A stretch of 25,820 bases of DNA from Oscillospiraceae bacterium (GTDB lineage: Bacteria; Bacillota; Clostridia; Clostridiales; Clostridiaceae): the NCBI GenBank assembly GCA_009785875.1, contig WQUF01000194.1, forward strand, positions 1 through 25,820, written 5' to 3'. Within the stretch, counting starts at the first letter, position 1. Every line of letters begins with the position of its first letter. A program made the translations under genes and the position numbers. This document shows positions 1 to 7,964 of this stretch, piece after piece. The notes beneath the pieces are model-generated. The model searched no databases. It saw only the letters and a list, made by a program, of their open reading frames with translations, and was not told the origin of the DNA.

Positions 1-170
1 TTAAAGATCAAAGTTATGAATTATTCGACAAAAATAATATTTCTTTAGGAAAACTCTATGTTAAAAGAGAGAATAGCGAATATATAATCGATCATAATTT
101 TAATTTCCAATTTAAAGTGAATATAATCGATGAGACAGGATTAGGACTATTTCAAAATAATTCTTTTTAG
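1..170 (+). CDS. 3' end of an unknown protein
   Basis: An open frame runs from the window edge (first full codon at 3) to a TAG at 168-170, giving 55 C-terminal residues that end in LGLFQNNSF. They are mixed polar/hydrophobic with alternating beta-like stretches and no membrane segment. I do not recognise the family. The stop codon lies inside the left arm of a terminator hairpin, which supports this as a genuine gene end. Confidence 0.55.
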   Translation, partial: KDQSYELFDKNNISLGKLYVKRENSEYIIDHNFNFQFKVNIIDETGLGLFQNNSF

Positions 171-188
171 CGGTCATTTTTGACCGCT
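169..188 (+). terminator. Hairpin terminator of the upstream gene
   Basis: A perfect 8-bp stem, AGCGGTCA/TGACCGCT, closes a TTTT loop and overlaps the stop codon of the preceding gene. The tail is AT-rich (ATTATTATTT) rather than a pure U run, so termination may be moderate. Confidence 0.65.
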
Positions 189-277
189 ATTATTATTTAA
201 GTGATCAGTCTCAAAATTTATAGTAAATCTTAATTATATATGATAAACTTTACTTTATTAAGATAATCAAGAAAATT

Positions 278-309
278 AAAAGACCTTTAGAACATTAGAG
301 GTCTTTTTT
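278..309 (+). terminator. Intrinsic terminator or attenuator directly before the fucosidase ribosome site
   Basis: The 9-bp stem AAAAGACCT/AGGTCTTTT has a 12-nt loop and its T run ends at 309, three bases before the GGAGG of the next gene. Since the upstream gene already has its own terminator at 169-188, this second one either stops readthrough or works as an attenuator in the fucosidase leader. No known ligand-binding aptamer was recognised between 190 and 277. Confidence 0.6.
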
Positions 310-321
310 ATGGAGGTATCT

Positions 322-1779
322 ATGGATAAAAAAGACTACTTAAAGAAAATAGATGAGACGATAAGAAACGGTAAATACAAAGACAATTGGGATAGCCTTA
401 AAAACATCCCAGTGCCAAGTTGGTATAAAAATTCTAAGTTCGGCATCTTCATTCACTATGGCGTTTACAGTGTTCCTGCATATAATAATGAGTGGTACCC
501 AAGAAATATGTATATAGAGGATAGCGATGAATACAATCATCACATTGAAACTTATGGGAATCACAAAGACTTTGGCTATAAAGATTTTATACCTTTGTTT
601 CGTGCTGAGAATTTCAATGCAGATGAATGGATAGATATATTTAAATCTTCAGGTGCAAAATACGTCATCCCTGTTGCTGAGCATCACGACGGCTTTCAGA
701 TGTATAAATCAGAGTTTTCTAAGTTTAATGCGTTTGACATGGGACCTAAAAAGGACATCATTGCTTCTTTAAAAGAGTCTTCTGAGAAAAGCGGAATTAA
801 ATTTGGGGTTTCATCTCATAGAATAGAGCACTGGTTTTTTATGGGACATGGAAAAGAATTTGACTCAGACGTTAAAGAACCCCTTTATGAAGGAGATTTT
901 TATTGGCCAGCTATGGAAGAACCAAAAGACCATCGAGACCTTTATAGCTCTATTCCTTCAAAAGAATTTTTAGAAGATTGGCTCGTTAGATGCTGTGAAA
1001 TAGTGGATAAATTTATGCCTTCTATAATATACTTCGATTGGTGGATACAGATTGCAACTGCAAAACCTTATTTAAAGAAATTCTTAGCATATTATTTCAA
1101 CAGAGCAAATGAATGTGGATTCGATGGGATAATAAGTTATAAAAACGATGGCTTGGTATTTGGATCAGGTATCGTGGATATGGAAAGAGGACAATTTAAA
1201 GATGCAAAGCACTATTTCTGGCAATCGGATACTTCAACTGCAAGAAATTCATGGTGCTACACTAAAAACAACATCTACAAAAACTCAAACGAAATCCTGA
1301 TAAATTTGATAGATATTGTGAGCAAAAATGGCTGCATGCTCTTAAATGTCGGTCCAAAATCAGATGGAACCATAACAGATGAAGATAAAAAGATACTATC
1401 TGAAATCGGTGAGTGGCTTAAAATAAATGGCGAAGCGATCTATGACTCAACTCCGTTTAGAGTATATGGAGAAGGTCCTACGGAGATCTCTGAAGGATTC
1501 TTTACAGAAAGCGAAGTCAATTACACTCATGAAGATATCAGGTTCACTCAAAACGGCTCGAACCTATACGCTATAGTGCTCAACTACCCATTAGATGGAA
1601 ATGTGAAGATCAAATCATTATCATTTAAATCTCATGATTTCCATGGCTTAATTAAAGATGTAGAAGTACTTGGCTTCGAAGAAAAACCTGTTTTTGAAAG
1701 AGACGATGAGTGCCTAAATATTACAACAAAAGATGTCAAGAGCAAAAAACCAGTGGTATTTAAAATTAAAATAGATTAA
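322..1779 (+). CDS. Alpha-L-fucosidase, glycoside hydrolase family 29
   Basis: GH29 enzymes release terminal L-fucose from glycans by a retaining double-displacement mechanism. The 485-residue protein has the family signatures: WYKNSKFGIFIHYG (residues 34-47), the substrate-binding AEHHDGF (119-125) and YFDWWI (237-242), where Asp239 is the expected nucleophile. The acid/base is not assigned. Residues ~1-370 form the catalytic barrel; the rest fits the usual C-terminal beta-sandwich. There is no signal peptide, so a cytoplasmic enzyme acting on imported oligosaccharides is likely. ATG 322 is chosen over ATG 310 because GGAGG lies at 312-316, inside the longer reading. The aldehyde dehydrogenase gene follows after 17 nt, suggesting one operon. 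No fucose transporter or fucose catabolic gene is in the window. Confidence 0.88.
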   Translation: MDKKDYLKKIDETIRNGKYKDNWDSLKNIPVPSWYKNSKFGIFIHYGVYSVPAYNNEWYPRNMYIEDSDEYNHHIETYGNHKDFGYKDFIPLFRAENFNADEWIDIFKSSGAKYVIPVAEHHDGFQMYKSEFSKFNAFDMGPKKDIIASLKESSEKSGIKFGVSSHRIEHWFFMGHGKEFDSDVKEPLYEGDFYWPAMEEPKDHRDLYSSIPSKEFLEDWLVRCCEIVDKFMPSIIYFDWWIQIATAKPYLKKFLAYYFNRANECGFDGIISYKNDGLVFGSGIVDMERGQFKDAKHYFWQSDTSTARNSWCYTKNNIYKNSNEILINLIDIVSKNGCMLLNVGPKSDGTITDEDKKILSEIGEWLKINGEAIYDSTPFRVYGEGPTEISEGFFTESEVNYTHEDIRFTQNGSNLYAIVLNYPLDGNVKIKSLSFKSHDFHGLIKDVEVLGFEEKPVFERDDECLNITTKDVKSKKPVVFKIKID

Positions 1780-1796
1780 AAAGGATTGACTGCAGA

Positions 1797-3167
1797 ATGA
1801 ATTACAATGAACTGGTTTCAAATCAAAAGGCTTTCTTTGAAAGTGGTGCGACTCTTAGTTTGAATTTTAGGGTAAGGATATTAAAGCAGCTTAAAAATGG
1901 AATTATGAAAATGGAAGACGAAATAGCTAATGTTATGAAGGAAGACCTTGGCAAGAGCAATTTTGAGTGCTTTATGTCTGAAATAGGATTGACTCTATCT
2001 GAAGCTTCTTATATGATCAAGCACTTAAAGGCTTTTTCAAAGGATAAAAGGGTTCATACTCCACTCACTAACTTTGCATCTAAGAGCTACGTGAAAAAGG
2101 TTCCATATGGAAGTGTTCTAATCATGAGCCCCTGGAATTATCCCTTTTTACTGACTATGGAACCCTTAATCGATGCACTTTCGGCAGGAAATACTTGTAT
2201 AATCAAGCCATCCAATTATTCTCCGAATACTTCAATGGTGATAAAAAAGCTCATTAAAAGCATATTCCCACCTGAGCATGTTGAGGTAATTACAGGAGGG
2301 AGAAATGAAAATAGCGAATTACTCAATCAAAAGTTTGATTATATATTTTTCACTGGGAGCAAGGAAGTCGGGAAAATCGTCATGAAAAAAGCTTCTGAAA
2401 ATCTCACCCCTGTGACATTAGAACTTGGAGAAAAAAGCCCTTGTATTGTAGATGAAACTGCAAATATTCCTTTAACTGCAAGGAGAATCGTGTTTGGTAA
2501 ATTTTTAAATTGCGGCCAGACTTGCGTTGCACCTGATTATATACTTTGCCACAAAGAAATAAAAGAAAAGCTTATTGAATGCATTAAAAACGAAACCATA
2601 AAACAGTATGGAGAGAATCCTCTGCTCGATCCTGATTATGGTAAAATCATTAACGAAAAGCATTTTGGTAGAATTCTAGGTTTAATCGATAAAAACAAAG
2701 TAGCCTTTGGAGGGAAAAATAATCCTGATGCGCTTAAGATCGAACCAACTGTTATAGATAATGTATCTTTTGGTGATCCTATCATGCAAGAAGAGATTTT
2801 TGGTCCAGTTTTACCTGTTTTAACATATAATAACTTAAAGGAAGCAGTAGCCTCGATAAACAAAATGCCCCATCCCTTGGCATTATATATATTCTCCAGG
2901 AGTAAAGAAAACATCTCTTATGTGACAAGCAGATGTAGATTTGGCGGTGGATGCATCAACGATACCATCATACACCTTGCTACGAGCTATATGGGATTCG
3001 GTGGAACAGGCGAAAGCGGAATGGGATCGTATCATGGAAAAAATGGCTTTGATACTTTTTCACATAGCACGAGCATTGTAGATAAGAAAAATTGGATCGA
3101 TTTGTCCATGCGCTACAGACCATTTACAGAGATAAATAAAAAGATTGTGAAAATGCTATTAAAATAA
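1797..3167 (+). CDS. Aldehyde dehydrogenase, class 3-like (NAD(P)+-dependent)
   Basis: Oxidises an aldehyde to the carboxylate with NAD(P)+. At 456 residues it matches the short ALDH3/YwdH group rather than the ~500-residue ALDH1/2 type. Visible motifs: SPWNYPF (111-117) and KPSN (137-140) in the cofactor domain, FTGS (185-188), general base Glu209 in LELGEK, catalytic Cys243 in NCGQTC, and EEIFGPV further on. The C-terminus keeps the extended ALDH3-type tail, but its last residues are not clearly a membrane anchor. AAGGA at 1781-1785 is a rather distant ribosome site. It lies 17 nt after the fucosidase and probably shares its transcript. Fucose breakdown can yield lactaldehyde, but linking this enzyme to that step is only a guess; ALDH3 enzymes often prefer medium- or long-chain aldehydes. 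Confidence 0.9.
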   Translation: MNYNELVSNQKAFFESGATLSLNFRVRILKQLKNGIMKMEDEIANVMKEDLGKSNFECFMSEIGLTLSEASYMIKHLKAFSKDKRVHTPLTNFASKSYVKKVPYGSVLIMSPWNYPFLLTMEPLIDALSAGNTCIIKPSNYSPNTSMVIKKLIKSIFPPEHVEVITGGRNENSELLNQKFDYIFFTGSKEVGKIVMKKASENLTPVTLELGEKSPCIVDETANIPLTARRIVFGKFLNCGQTCVAPDYILCHKEIKEKLIECIKNETIKQYGENPLLDPDYGKIINEKHFGRILGLIDKNKVAFGGKNNPDALKIEPTVIDNVSFGDPIMQEEIFGPVLPVLTYNNLKEAVASINKMPHPLALYIFSRSKENISYVTSRCRFGGGCINDTIIHLATSYMGFGGTGESGMGSYHGKNGFDTFSHSTSIVDKKNWIDLSMRYRPFTEINKKIVKMLLK

Positions 3168-3171
3168 ATTT

Positions 3172-3203
3172 AGGATCTTTTTTAAAAAAAGGTCCTTCTT
3201 TTT
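3172..3203 (+). terminator. Terminator after the fucosidase-ALDH operon
   Basis: AGGATCTTTTTT pairs with AAAAAAAGGTCCT (one G-U pair) and is followed by TCTTTTT. It starts 5 nt after the stop codon. Confidence 0.7.
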
Positions 3204-3275
3204 ATAACATACGATGAAAAATAATGCATCAAAATAATATTATCCGAATATAATAACATAAATTAGAAAATAAAC

Positions 3276-3300
3276 GCATGAAAATATTGCATGAAAATAT
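3276..3300 (+). repeat. Direct repeat GCATGAAAATAT x2
   Basis: Two exact copies of a 12-mer (3276-3287 and 3289-3300) separated by one base. A looser relative, GCATCAAAATAAT, lies near 3226. The second copy overlaps the proposed -35 box of the ATPase promoter, so the repeat could be an operator, but no regulator is known. Confidence 0.45.
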
Positions 3301-3315
3301 AAAAGGTGTTATCAT
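3287..3315 (+). promoter_or_regulatory. Possible sigma-A promoter of the ATPase gene
   Basis: TTGCAT (3287-3292), a 17-bp spacer and TATCAT (3310-3315), about 50 bp before the start codon at 3364. The match is fair but the region is AT-rich. Confidence 0.35.
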
Positions 3316-3363
3316 TGATAAAAGCTATATATTAAATTTGCTTCATGAGAAAGGGGCGATAAT

Positions 3364-4650
3364 ATGGAACTCATCAATGCGAGAATTGAAGGATTTAGAA
3401 ATATCAATTGTGCACAAATTTCTTTCGGAGATATTACAACATTAGTTTCTATCAATAGTTATGGTAAATCCAATCTTATAAAAGCGTTAGAATTTGCAAT
3501 AGATTTTATTAAAGCTGATAAAAATATGAGAGATCATATGATGTCATGGGTATATGGTATTCCACTCAATAAATATATCGATTCAAAGAATTTTATCATA
3601 GATTTTATATTTGCATCAGAGCATGAAGGTAAGAGATATTTTGTCAACTATGGATTTGAATTTGTATGGATAAAAGATGATGATAAAGGTAAAGAAATCG
3701 TAAAAGAATGGCTTAATATCAAAGAAGATGAAAAGTCACAAAAATATAATACATTGATCAATAGAAATAGCAAATGCCTTTATAAATCGTCAGCAACTGG
3801 AAGATGTGATAATGCACTAGAAATACAAAAGAATGAATTGACAATAAATAAGCTCCTTTTAAATAATTCTTTATTTTATTATGACTTACTTGAAAACTTA
3901 AATATGATTAACATTTATATCGATAAAAACTTAGATGCATCAAAATGGTATATTCAAAATCCTTTAATAAGAAAAGATATAGATGAGTTTGATTTAAATG
4001 AGATTACAAGCATTCCAAGAGTTATTTTTTTCCTAAAACAAAGATATCCAAAACAGTACGAGCTACTAGAAAACGCTTTTTTTCAATTGTTTCCTAATAT
4101 AACAGGTATCTATGTAAGTGAAATCGAAGTAGGAGAAAAAAGCAAAATACTTCTATCAAAGGTCGATATTCCTTATACAGTTTCTAATAATGTATATTCT
4201 ATGTTATTTACAGATACTAATATCAATCAGCCATTGGATTTTCGAAGCCTTTCAGATGGAACAAAAAAAATGTTTCTTATGCTGACATATATAGTATTGG
4301 CGAGTTTAAAAGGAGCCTCTTTGATTGCTTTTGAAGAACCAGAAAATTCTATCCATCCAAATTTACTTCAAAGCTATTTAAATGTTCTTTCTCAATTAGC
4401 AACAGATTGTAAGATTATTATTGCAAGCCATTCACCGTATATTATTCAGTATGTAAAAACGGAAGATATCTATATTGGAAAACCAAATTCTAATGGAATT
4501 GCAGATTTTAAAAAATTCAACAATAAGAAAATCAATCAATTGCTTAAGGATGCTGCTGGAAGCAGTGATTCAATTGGAAGTTATATTTTTCAGTTGTTAT
4601 CAGGGGGAGAAGATGATGCTGAAATTTTAATTGATTATTTGGAGAAATAA
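3364..4650 (+). CDS. OLD-like AAA/ABC-type ATPase (AAA_15/AAA_21), probable defence-type protein
   Basis: A 428-residue SMC/ABC-fold ATPase. The start has the typical GFRNI pattern (residues 10-14), and the nucleotide site is SINSYGKSN (29-37). This keeps GKS, but the first glycine expected in Gx4GKS is Ser29 or Asn31, depending on alignment. The signature LSDGT (296-300), Walker B LIAFEEPEN (320-328) and H-loop ASHSPY (354-359) are intact. Residues ~50-290 form the variable insert. Such ATPases usually act with a nuclease, either fused (OLD TOPRIM) or encoded next door. Here only a 27-codon stub of the neighbour remains, four bases after this stop codon, so the protein may be an orphan sensor subunit. 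AAAGGGG supports ATG 3364. A phage-defence role is inferred from the family and the partner remnant. Confidence 0.8.
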   Translation: MELINARIEGFRNINCAQISFGDITTLVSINSYGKSNLIKALEFAIDFIKADKNMRDHMMSWVYGIPLNKYIDSKNFIIDFIFASEHEGKRYFVNYGFEFVWIKDDDKGKEIVKEWLNIKEDEKSQKYNTLINRNSKCLYKSSATGRCDNALEIQKNELTINKLLLNNSLFYYDLLENLNMINIYIDKNLDASKWYIQNPLIRKDIDEFDLNEITSIPRVIFFLKQRYPKQYELLENAFFQLFPNITGIYVSEIEVGEKSKILLSKVDIPYTVSNNVYSMLFTDTNINQPLDFRSLSDGTKKMFLMLTYIVLASLKGASLIAFEEPENSIHPNLLQSYLNVLSQLATDCKIIIASHSPYIIQYVKTEDIYIGKPNSNGIADFKKFNNKKINQLLKDAAGSSDSIGSYIFQLLSGGEDDAEILIDYLEK

Positions 4651-4654
4651 TATC

Positions 4655-4738
4655 GTGGATAAAATTGTAGTGATTTTTATTGAGGGAGATACAGAAGTAG
4701 ATTTCTATAAAGGACTTATTATTAGCAGTATGAAATAA
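4655..4738 (+). pseudogene. Truncated 5' end of a TOPRIM-like partner gene
   Basis: A GTG at 4655, about 10 nt after a GGAG (4641-4644), opens a 27-codon frame: VDKIVVIFIEGDTEVDFYKG, then LIISSMK and a stop. The hydrophobic strand followed by IEGDTEVDFYK matches the first motif of TOPRIM-type nucleases (the conserved Glu-Gly after a beta strand), as seen in the partner subunits of OLD-like ATPases. Everything after the first strand and helix is gone, and a terminator follows at once. The exact family cannot be set from so little sequence. Confidence 0.5.
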
Positions 4739-4767
4739 ATAGGATCTAGTAAAAAAGATCCTATTTT
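4737..4767. terminator. Bidirectional terminator between convergent genes
   Basis: The perfect stem ATAGGATCT/AGATCCTAT with an 8-nt loop is flanked by A residues on the left and T residues on the right, so it can act on both strands. It overlaps the stop codons of the stub (plus) and of the AAA_14 ATPase (minus). Confidence 0.7.
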
Positions 4768-6064
4768 ATAACTCAGAAATTTTTCCTATTGCGTAAAGCG
4801 GAAGATTTAAAAGCCAATCCTCCTGCTTATAATCTGACATGGACGAACGAACCGATAGCTTAGGGTGAAATTTATCTACAAAGGCTTTTAGACTTTTGCT
4901 CTGCAAGTTGATCTCTGCTTTTACTTCAAGAGGAACAACGGCATTCCCAACATCGAGCAAAAAATCAAGCTCTATCGTATTGCGTTCATTAGCCCAATAA
5001 TAGGTTTCTACACTAGGTATGGTCTTTAATTGCTGCAAAACATATTGCTCTGACAATGCACCCTTGAACTCCTTAAATAAATCGTTGCCACCAAGCAGTA
5101 CATCCTGTCGCAACCGTGTCATGCATGATAGTAAACCAACGTCCAATAAAAACAACTTAAATGCTTTTAAATTCTCATAAGCTTTTAGTGGCAGGCTCGG
5201 CGCATTGACACGGTGTACCTTGTGAACAAGTCCACAGTCAGTAAGCCACATTAAGGCGTGTTCATATTCCCTTGCACGTGCGCCTTCCTTGATTAAGCCG
5301 TAGATGAATTTCTTGTTTTCCTTTGTAAGCTGTGCCGGTATGCTATTCCAAAGCATACGAATATTTGGCACAACTTCATTAGGCGCATGTTTGGAAAAAT
5401 CCTGTTCATATGTATCAAGGATACGCTTTTGTATCTCTCGCACTTCGTTGAAATCGCAGTTTTCGGCAAAAGATAGGACTACTTCTGGCATACCACCCAC
5501 ATAATAATAGTGTTTTAACATGTTAATATATTCCGATTTGAAAGTGGTGACCATAGTAAAATCACCTTTCTCCAAAAGAGACACAAATTGCTCTTTGCCC
5601 ATAGCCCTCATGAATTCTGTAAATGAGAGCGGATAGAGAGATAAAAACTCCACTTTACCAACAGGAAAAGATGTCCCTTGATGAAGCGCAATACCAAGGA
5701 GCGAACCAGCACAGATAATTTGATACTGCGGTGCATTCTCATTAAAGTATTTAAGAGAAGTAAGAGCTTGCGGAACTTCCTGCACCTCGTCAAAAATGAT
5801 GAGCGTGCTTAAAGGATCAATTTTATGCCCTGCGTAAAGCTCAAGTCCTGTGACAATTCGAGTAATATTGAGGTCAGCAGAAAAAAGCTCTTTCATACTT
5901 CGGTTATTATCAAAGCTTACATATACACAATGCTCGAAAGCTAAGCGTCCAAATTCTTTCATGAGCCAAGTCTTTCCTACTTGTCGTGCCCCTCGGATAA
6001 TAAGGGGCTTCTTATTTTTTTTTGCTTTCCATTTATATAATGTTTCTATTGCTGTGCGATACAT
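4766..6064 (-). CDS. AAA_14/DUF4143 family ATPase
   Basis: A 432-residue member of the widespread two-domain family with an N-terminal AAA_14 P-loop domain and a C-terminal DUF4143 domain, which has a PD-(D/E)XK-like fold. Walker A is GARQVGKTW (25-33) and Walker B is LIIFDEVQEVP (88-98). Near the C-terminus ELDFLLDVGNAVVPLEVKAE has the acidic D...E-x-K pattern of that fold. Length and ends are normal, so the gene is intact. Its cellular role is unknown; toxin-like, defence or stress roles have been suggested for relatives. It starts 2 nt after the GTPase stop codon, with AAAGG inside the end of that gene, so translation is probably coupled. Codon use is more GC-rich by eye than in neighbours such as metK, which hints at transfer. 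Confidence 0.85.
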   Translation of the reverse strand: MYRTAIETLYKWKAKKNKKPLIIRGARQVGKTWLMKEFGRLAFEHCVYVSFDNNRSMKELFSADLNITRIVTGLELYAGHKIDPLSTLIIFDEVQEVPQALTSLKYFNENAPQYQIICAGSLLGIALHQGTSFPVGKVEFLSLYPLSFTEFMRAMGKEQFVSLLEKGDFTMVTTFKSEYINMLKHYYYVGGMPEVVLSFAENCDFNEVREIQKRILDTYEQDFSKHAPNEVVPNIRMLWNSIPAQLTKENKKFIYGLIKEGARAREYEHALMWLTDCGLVHKVHRVNAPSLPLKAYENLKAFKLFLLDVGLLSCMTRLRQDVLLGGNDLFKEFKGALSEQYVLQQLKTIPSVETYYWANERNTIELDFLLDVGNAVVPLEVKAEINLQSKSLKAFVDKFHPKLSVRSSMSDYKQEDWLLNLPLYAIGKISEL

Positions 6065-6066
6065 AT

Positions 6067-7197
6067 TTATAACCTTTTTTTCTTTCTTTTTAAAATATTT
6101 TTTAAATTCTTCTGAAAATCATCCTTCATGAATTTCTGCATAAAATCAGAAGGCAAGCTCCTATTCTCGTATTCAGCTTCTGCAACCATCTTCATCAAAT
6201 TAATATATGCAAAAGCTAAAGCCGTTGTGATAATAGAAGCTGTCCCACCTTGAATGGTACCACCTATGATGAATCCAGCACCTGGTATGAGTTTAAATAA
6301 ATTAGCAACGATAGTCCTTCCAGTAAAAGTCGCACCGCTTATGCCTATCAAAGAAGAGACAGCAGCAGTGATAATCGATTTATTTATATTGACACCGAAT
6401 ATACTGGTAATATGAGCGATCATTCCAGCTTGAGATGCAGCGAGAATTGGAGCATCAGCAAAAGGTATGGGAGTAAATCCAATCATAAATGTAGAACCTA
6501 TATACCTTAGTGCCCATTTCTTAGCTTCTTCTGCTTTTTTTTCGATATAAGCTTTCTGGGCATTGTTGAAAGACCTTTTAACTTCTTCCGGTACGATATC
6601 ATAAGTCATGGAAACAAGTTCCTTTAAGCCAAATGGTTTGATGGAAAAGCCTTTAAAATCATACTGCTTTGCTAAAACTCTTATGACACCCTTTATATTT
6701 AAATTTAAGTTATCAATGTAAGATTCTAACTCTCTTGAATATTCGTCGTGGATGCTTTGAGATAAAACTACAATAACAGGAACAATTTTCGAAAATGCAT
6801 CTATCCACTCTATTTCAAAAGGTTCAATTCTGCTAGACAATGCATTGATCATGTACCAAATAATATGGATATGATCTTCAACATCAATAAAGGAATCCAT
6901 CTTTTTAATCTCGTCCAATATTTCTTTTTTAACAAGTTCTTGCGATTCATGAGATAATTCAATACCTTTTGTATCATATAGATTAATAGGAACTCCTTCC
7001 TTAGAAAGCCTTTTAATGTGGTCTGTCACTGGGGATCCTATACCAGTCTTTGCAATATGTTCTCTGAATATGTTGTTTATTAAAGTACTCTTGCCTACAC
7101 CAGTTTTACCTATTATCATCACGTTAACTGGCTTTAAACTCTTTATTTCTTGATTTGTCTTTTCATAGATAGTCATGACAATTTCATTAAGTTGCAA
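6067..7197 (-). CDS. GTPase with DUF697-type hydrophobic C-terminal domain
   Basis: An Era/IRG-like GTPase of ~376 residues. G1 is GKTGVGKST (30-38), the G2 Thr probably lies in SPVTDHI (55-61), and G3 is DTKG (75-78). The usual NKxD G4 motif is replaced by VLSQSIHD (144-151), so base specificity may differ. Residues ~225-345 are glycine- and alanine-rich hydrophobic segments (FTPIPFADAPILAASQAGM and a glycine-rich hairpin), as in DUF697 proteins that associate with membranes; the tail KRKKKRL is strongly basic. TTG 7197 is the best start: GAGGTG (7205-7210) ends 7 nt before it, while GTG 7206 lies inside that ribosome site and ATG 7176 has none. Its function is unknown; it forms an operon with the AAA_14 ATPase downstream. 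Confidence 0.8.
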   Translation of the reverse strand: MQLNEIVMTIYEKTNQEIKSLKPVNVMIIGKTGVGKSTLINNIFREHIAKTGIGSPVTDHIKRLSKEGVPINLYDTKGIELSHESQELVKKEILDEIKKMDSFIDVEDHIHIIWYMINALSSRIEPFEIEWIDAFSKIVPVIVVLSQSIHDEYSRELESYIDNLNLNIKGVIRVLAKQYDFKGFSIKPFGLKELVSMTYDIVPEEVKRSFNNAQKAYIEKKAEEAKKWALRYIGSTFMIGFTPIPFADAPILAASQAGMIAHITSIFGVNINKSIITAAVSSLIGISGATFTGRTIVANLFKLIPGAGFIIGGTIQGGTASIITTALAFAYINLMKMVAEAEYENRSLPSDFMQKFMKDDFQKNLKNILKRKKKRL

Positions 7198-7221
7198 TGA
7201 TATCACCTCTATTTAATTTTA

Positions 7222-7948
7222 TCATATGTTTATGGGGATACAAGAGGTAGAAAAAAACCTTTTATACCACAACTTAAAAATACCAATGTGAAAGTCAAAA
7301 TAATCATCGTTATACCAACCACATCCTTCATTTCGATTCATCAAATCAGCATGATGTCCCATTAACCATAATTCTCGGAGAGCACTAAACGCATTAATGG
7401 ATATTATTTCATTTTCATGTAATTGACGTACTGAATTATAACCTTCAATATAAGCTTTCCAATAGTCTCCCTCGATATATTTTTCATCCTTTAAAGTCTC
7501 ATACCACGCAAAGACACAAATATCGTATGCTCGCCATCCATACCCCATACAGTCAAAATCAAATATCGTTGGCTTGTTACCTTTAAAACATACATTTTTA
7601 ACGTGTATATCACCATGGCAAAACCCGTAAAAAGGAGGTTGCATCATTTTCATATTATCAATAGATCGGCTTAATTCTTTCGCTCTATTGCTAAGAATTT
7701 CATAATCGGTATAACGATGTATTAAATAAGGCTTTATCATTTTCATAGGTCTTTCTATTAACTGTATAAAATCAATGGGGCTACGGGAATGTGCTGTAAT
7801 TCGATTTTACAATATAAACATCATTCATTCCAGTTTTAAAAAGTTGGCAGCTTATGGGATTAATAGATTTATATCTTTTTTTCAATTCGTTTAGTAATAA
7901 ATCTTGATTTAATTGCGAATAACGAACCTGAAAAACTTCATTGCTCAT
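7222..7948 (-). pseudogene. Phosphotransferase (APH family) gene broken by an internal deletion
   Basis: The N-terminal part starts at ATG 7948 after AAGGTGGTGA and reads 55 codons (MSNEVFQVRYSQ...VYIVKSN) to a TAG near 7781. The C-terminal part lies in another frame: it is readable from about 7775 (PIDFIQLIERPMKMIKPYL) to the stop at 7222 and has the kinase catalytic loop CHGDIHVKN and metal-binding IFDFD. A complete relative is ~320-340 residues; the two parts total about 240, so roughly 90-100 codons of the N-lobe/hinge appear lost and the frame is shifted at the join. The ATG at 7746 has no clear ribosome site, so a working C-terminal protein is unlikely. It follows the intact phosphotransferase gene by 16 nt. 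Confidence 0.75.
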
Positions 7949-7964
7949 TTTTCTGTCACCACCT

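Noticed and set aside
7222..7746. C-terminal phosphotransferase frame as an independent 174-residue gene
   Set aside because: It lacks the N-lobe with the ATP-binding lysine, has no clear ribosome site, and the matching N-terminus lies just upstream in another frame; treated as one pseudogene.
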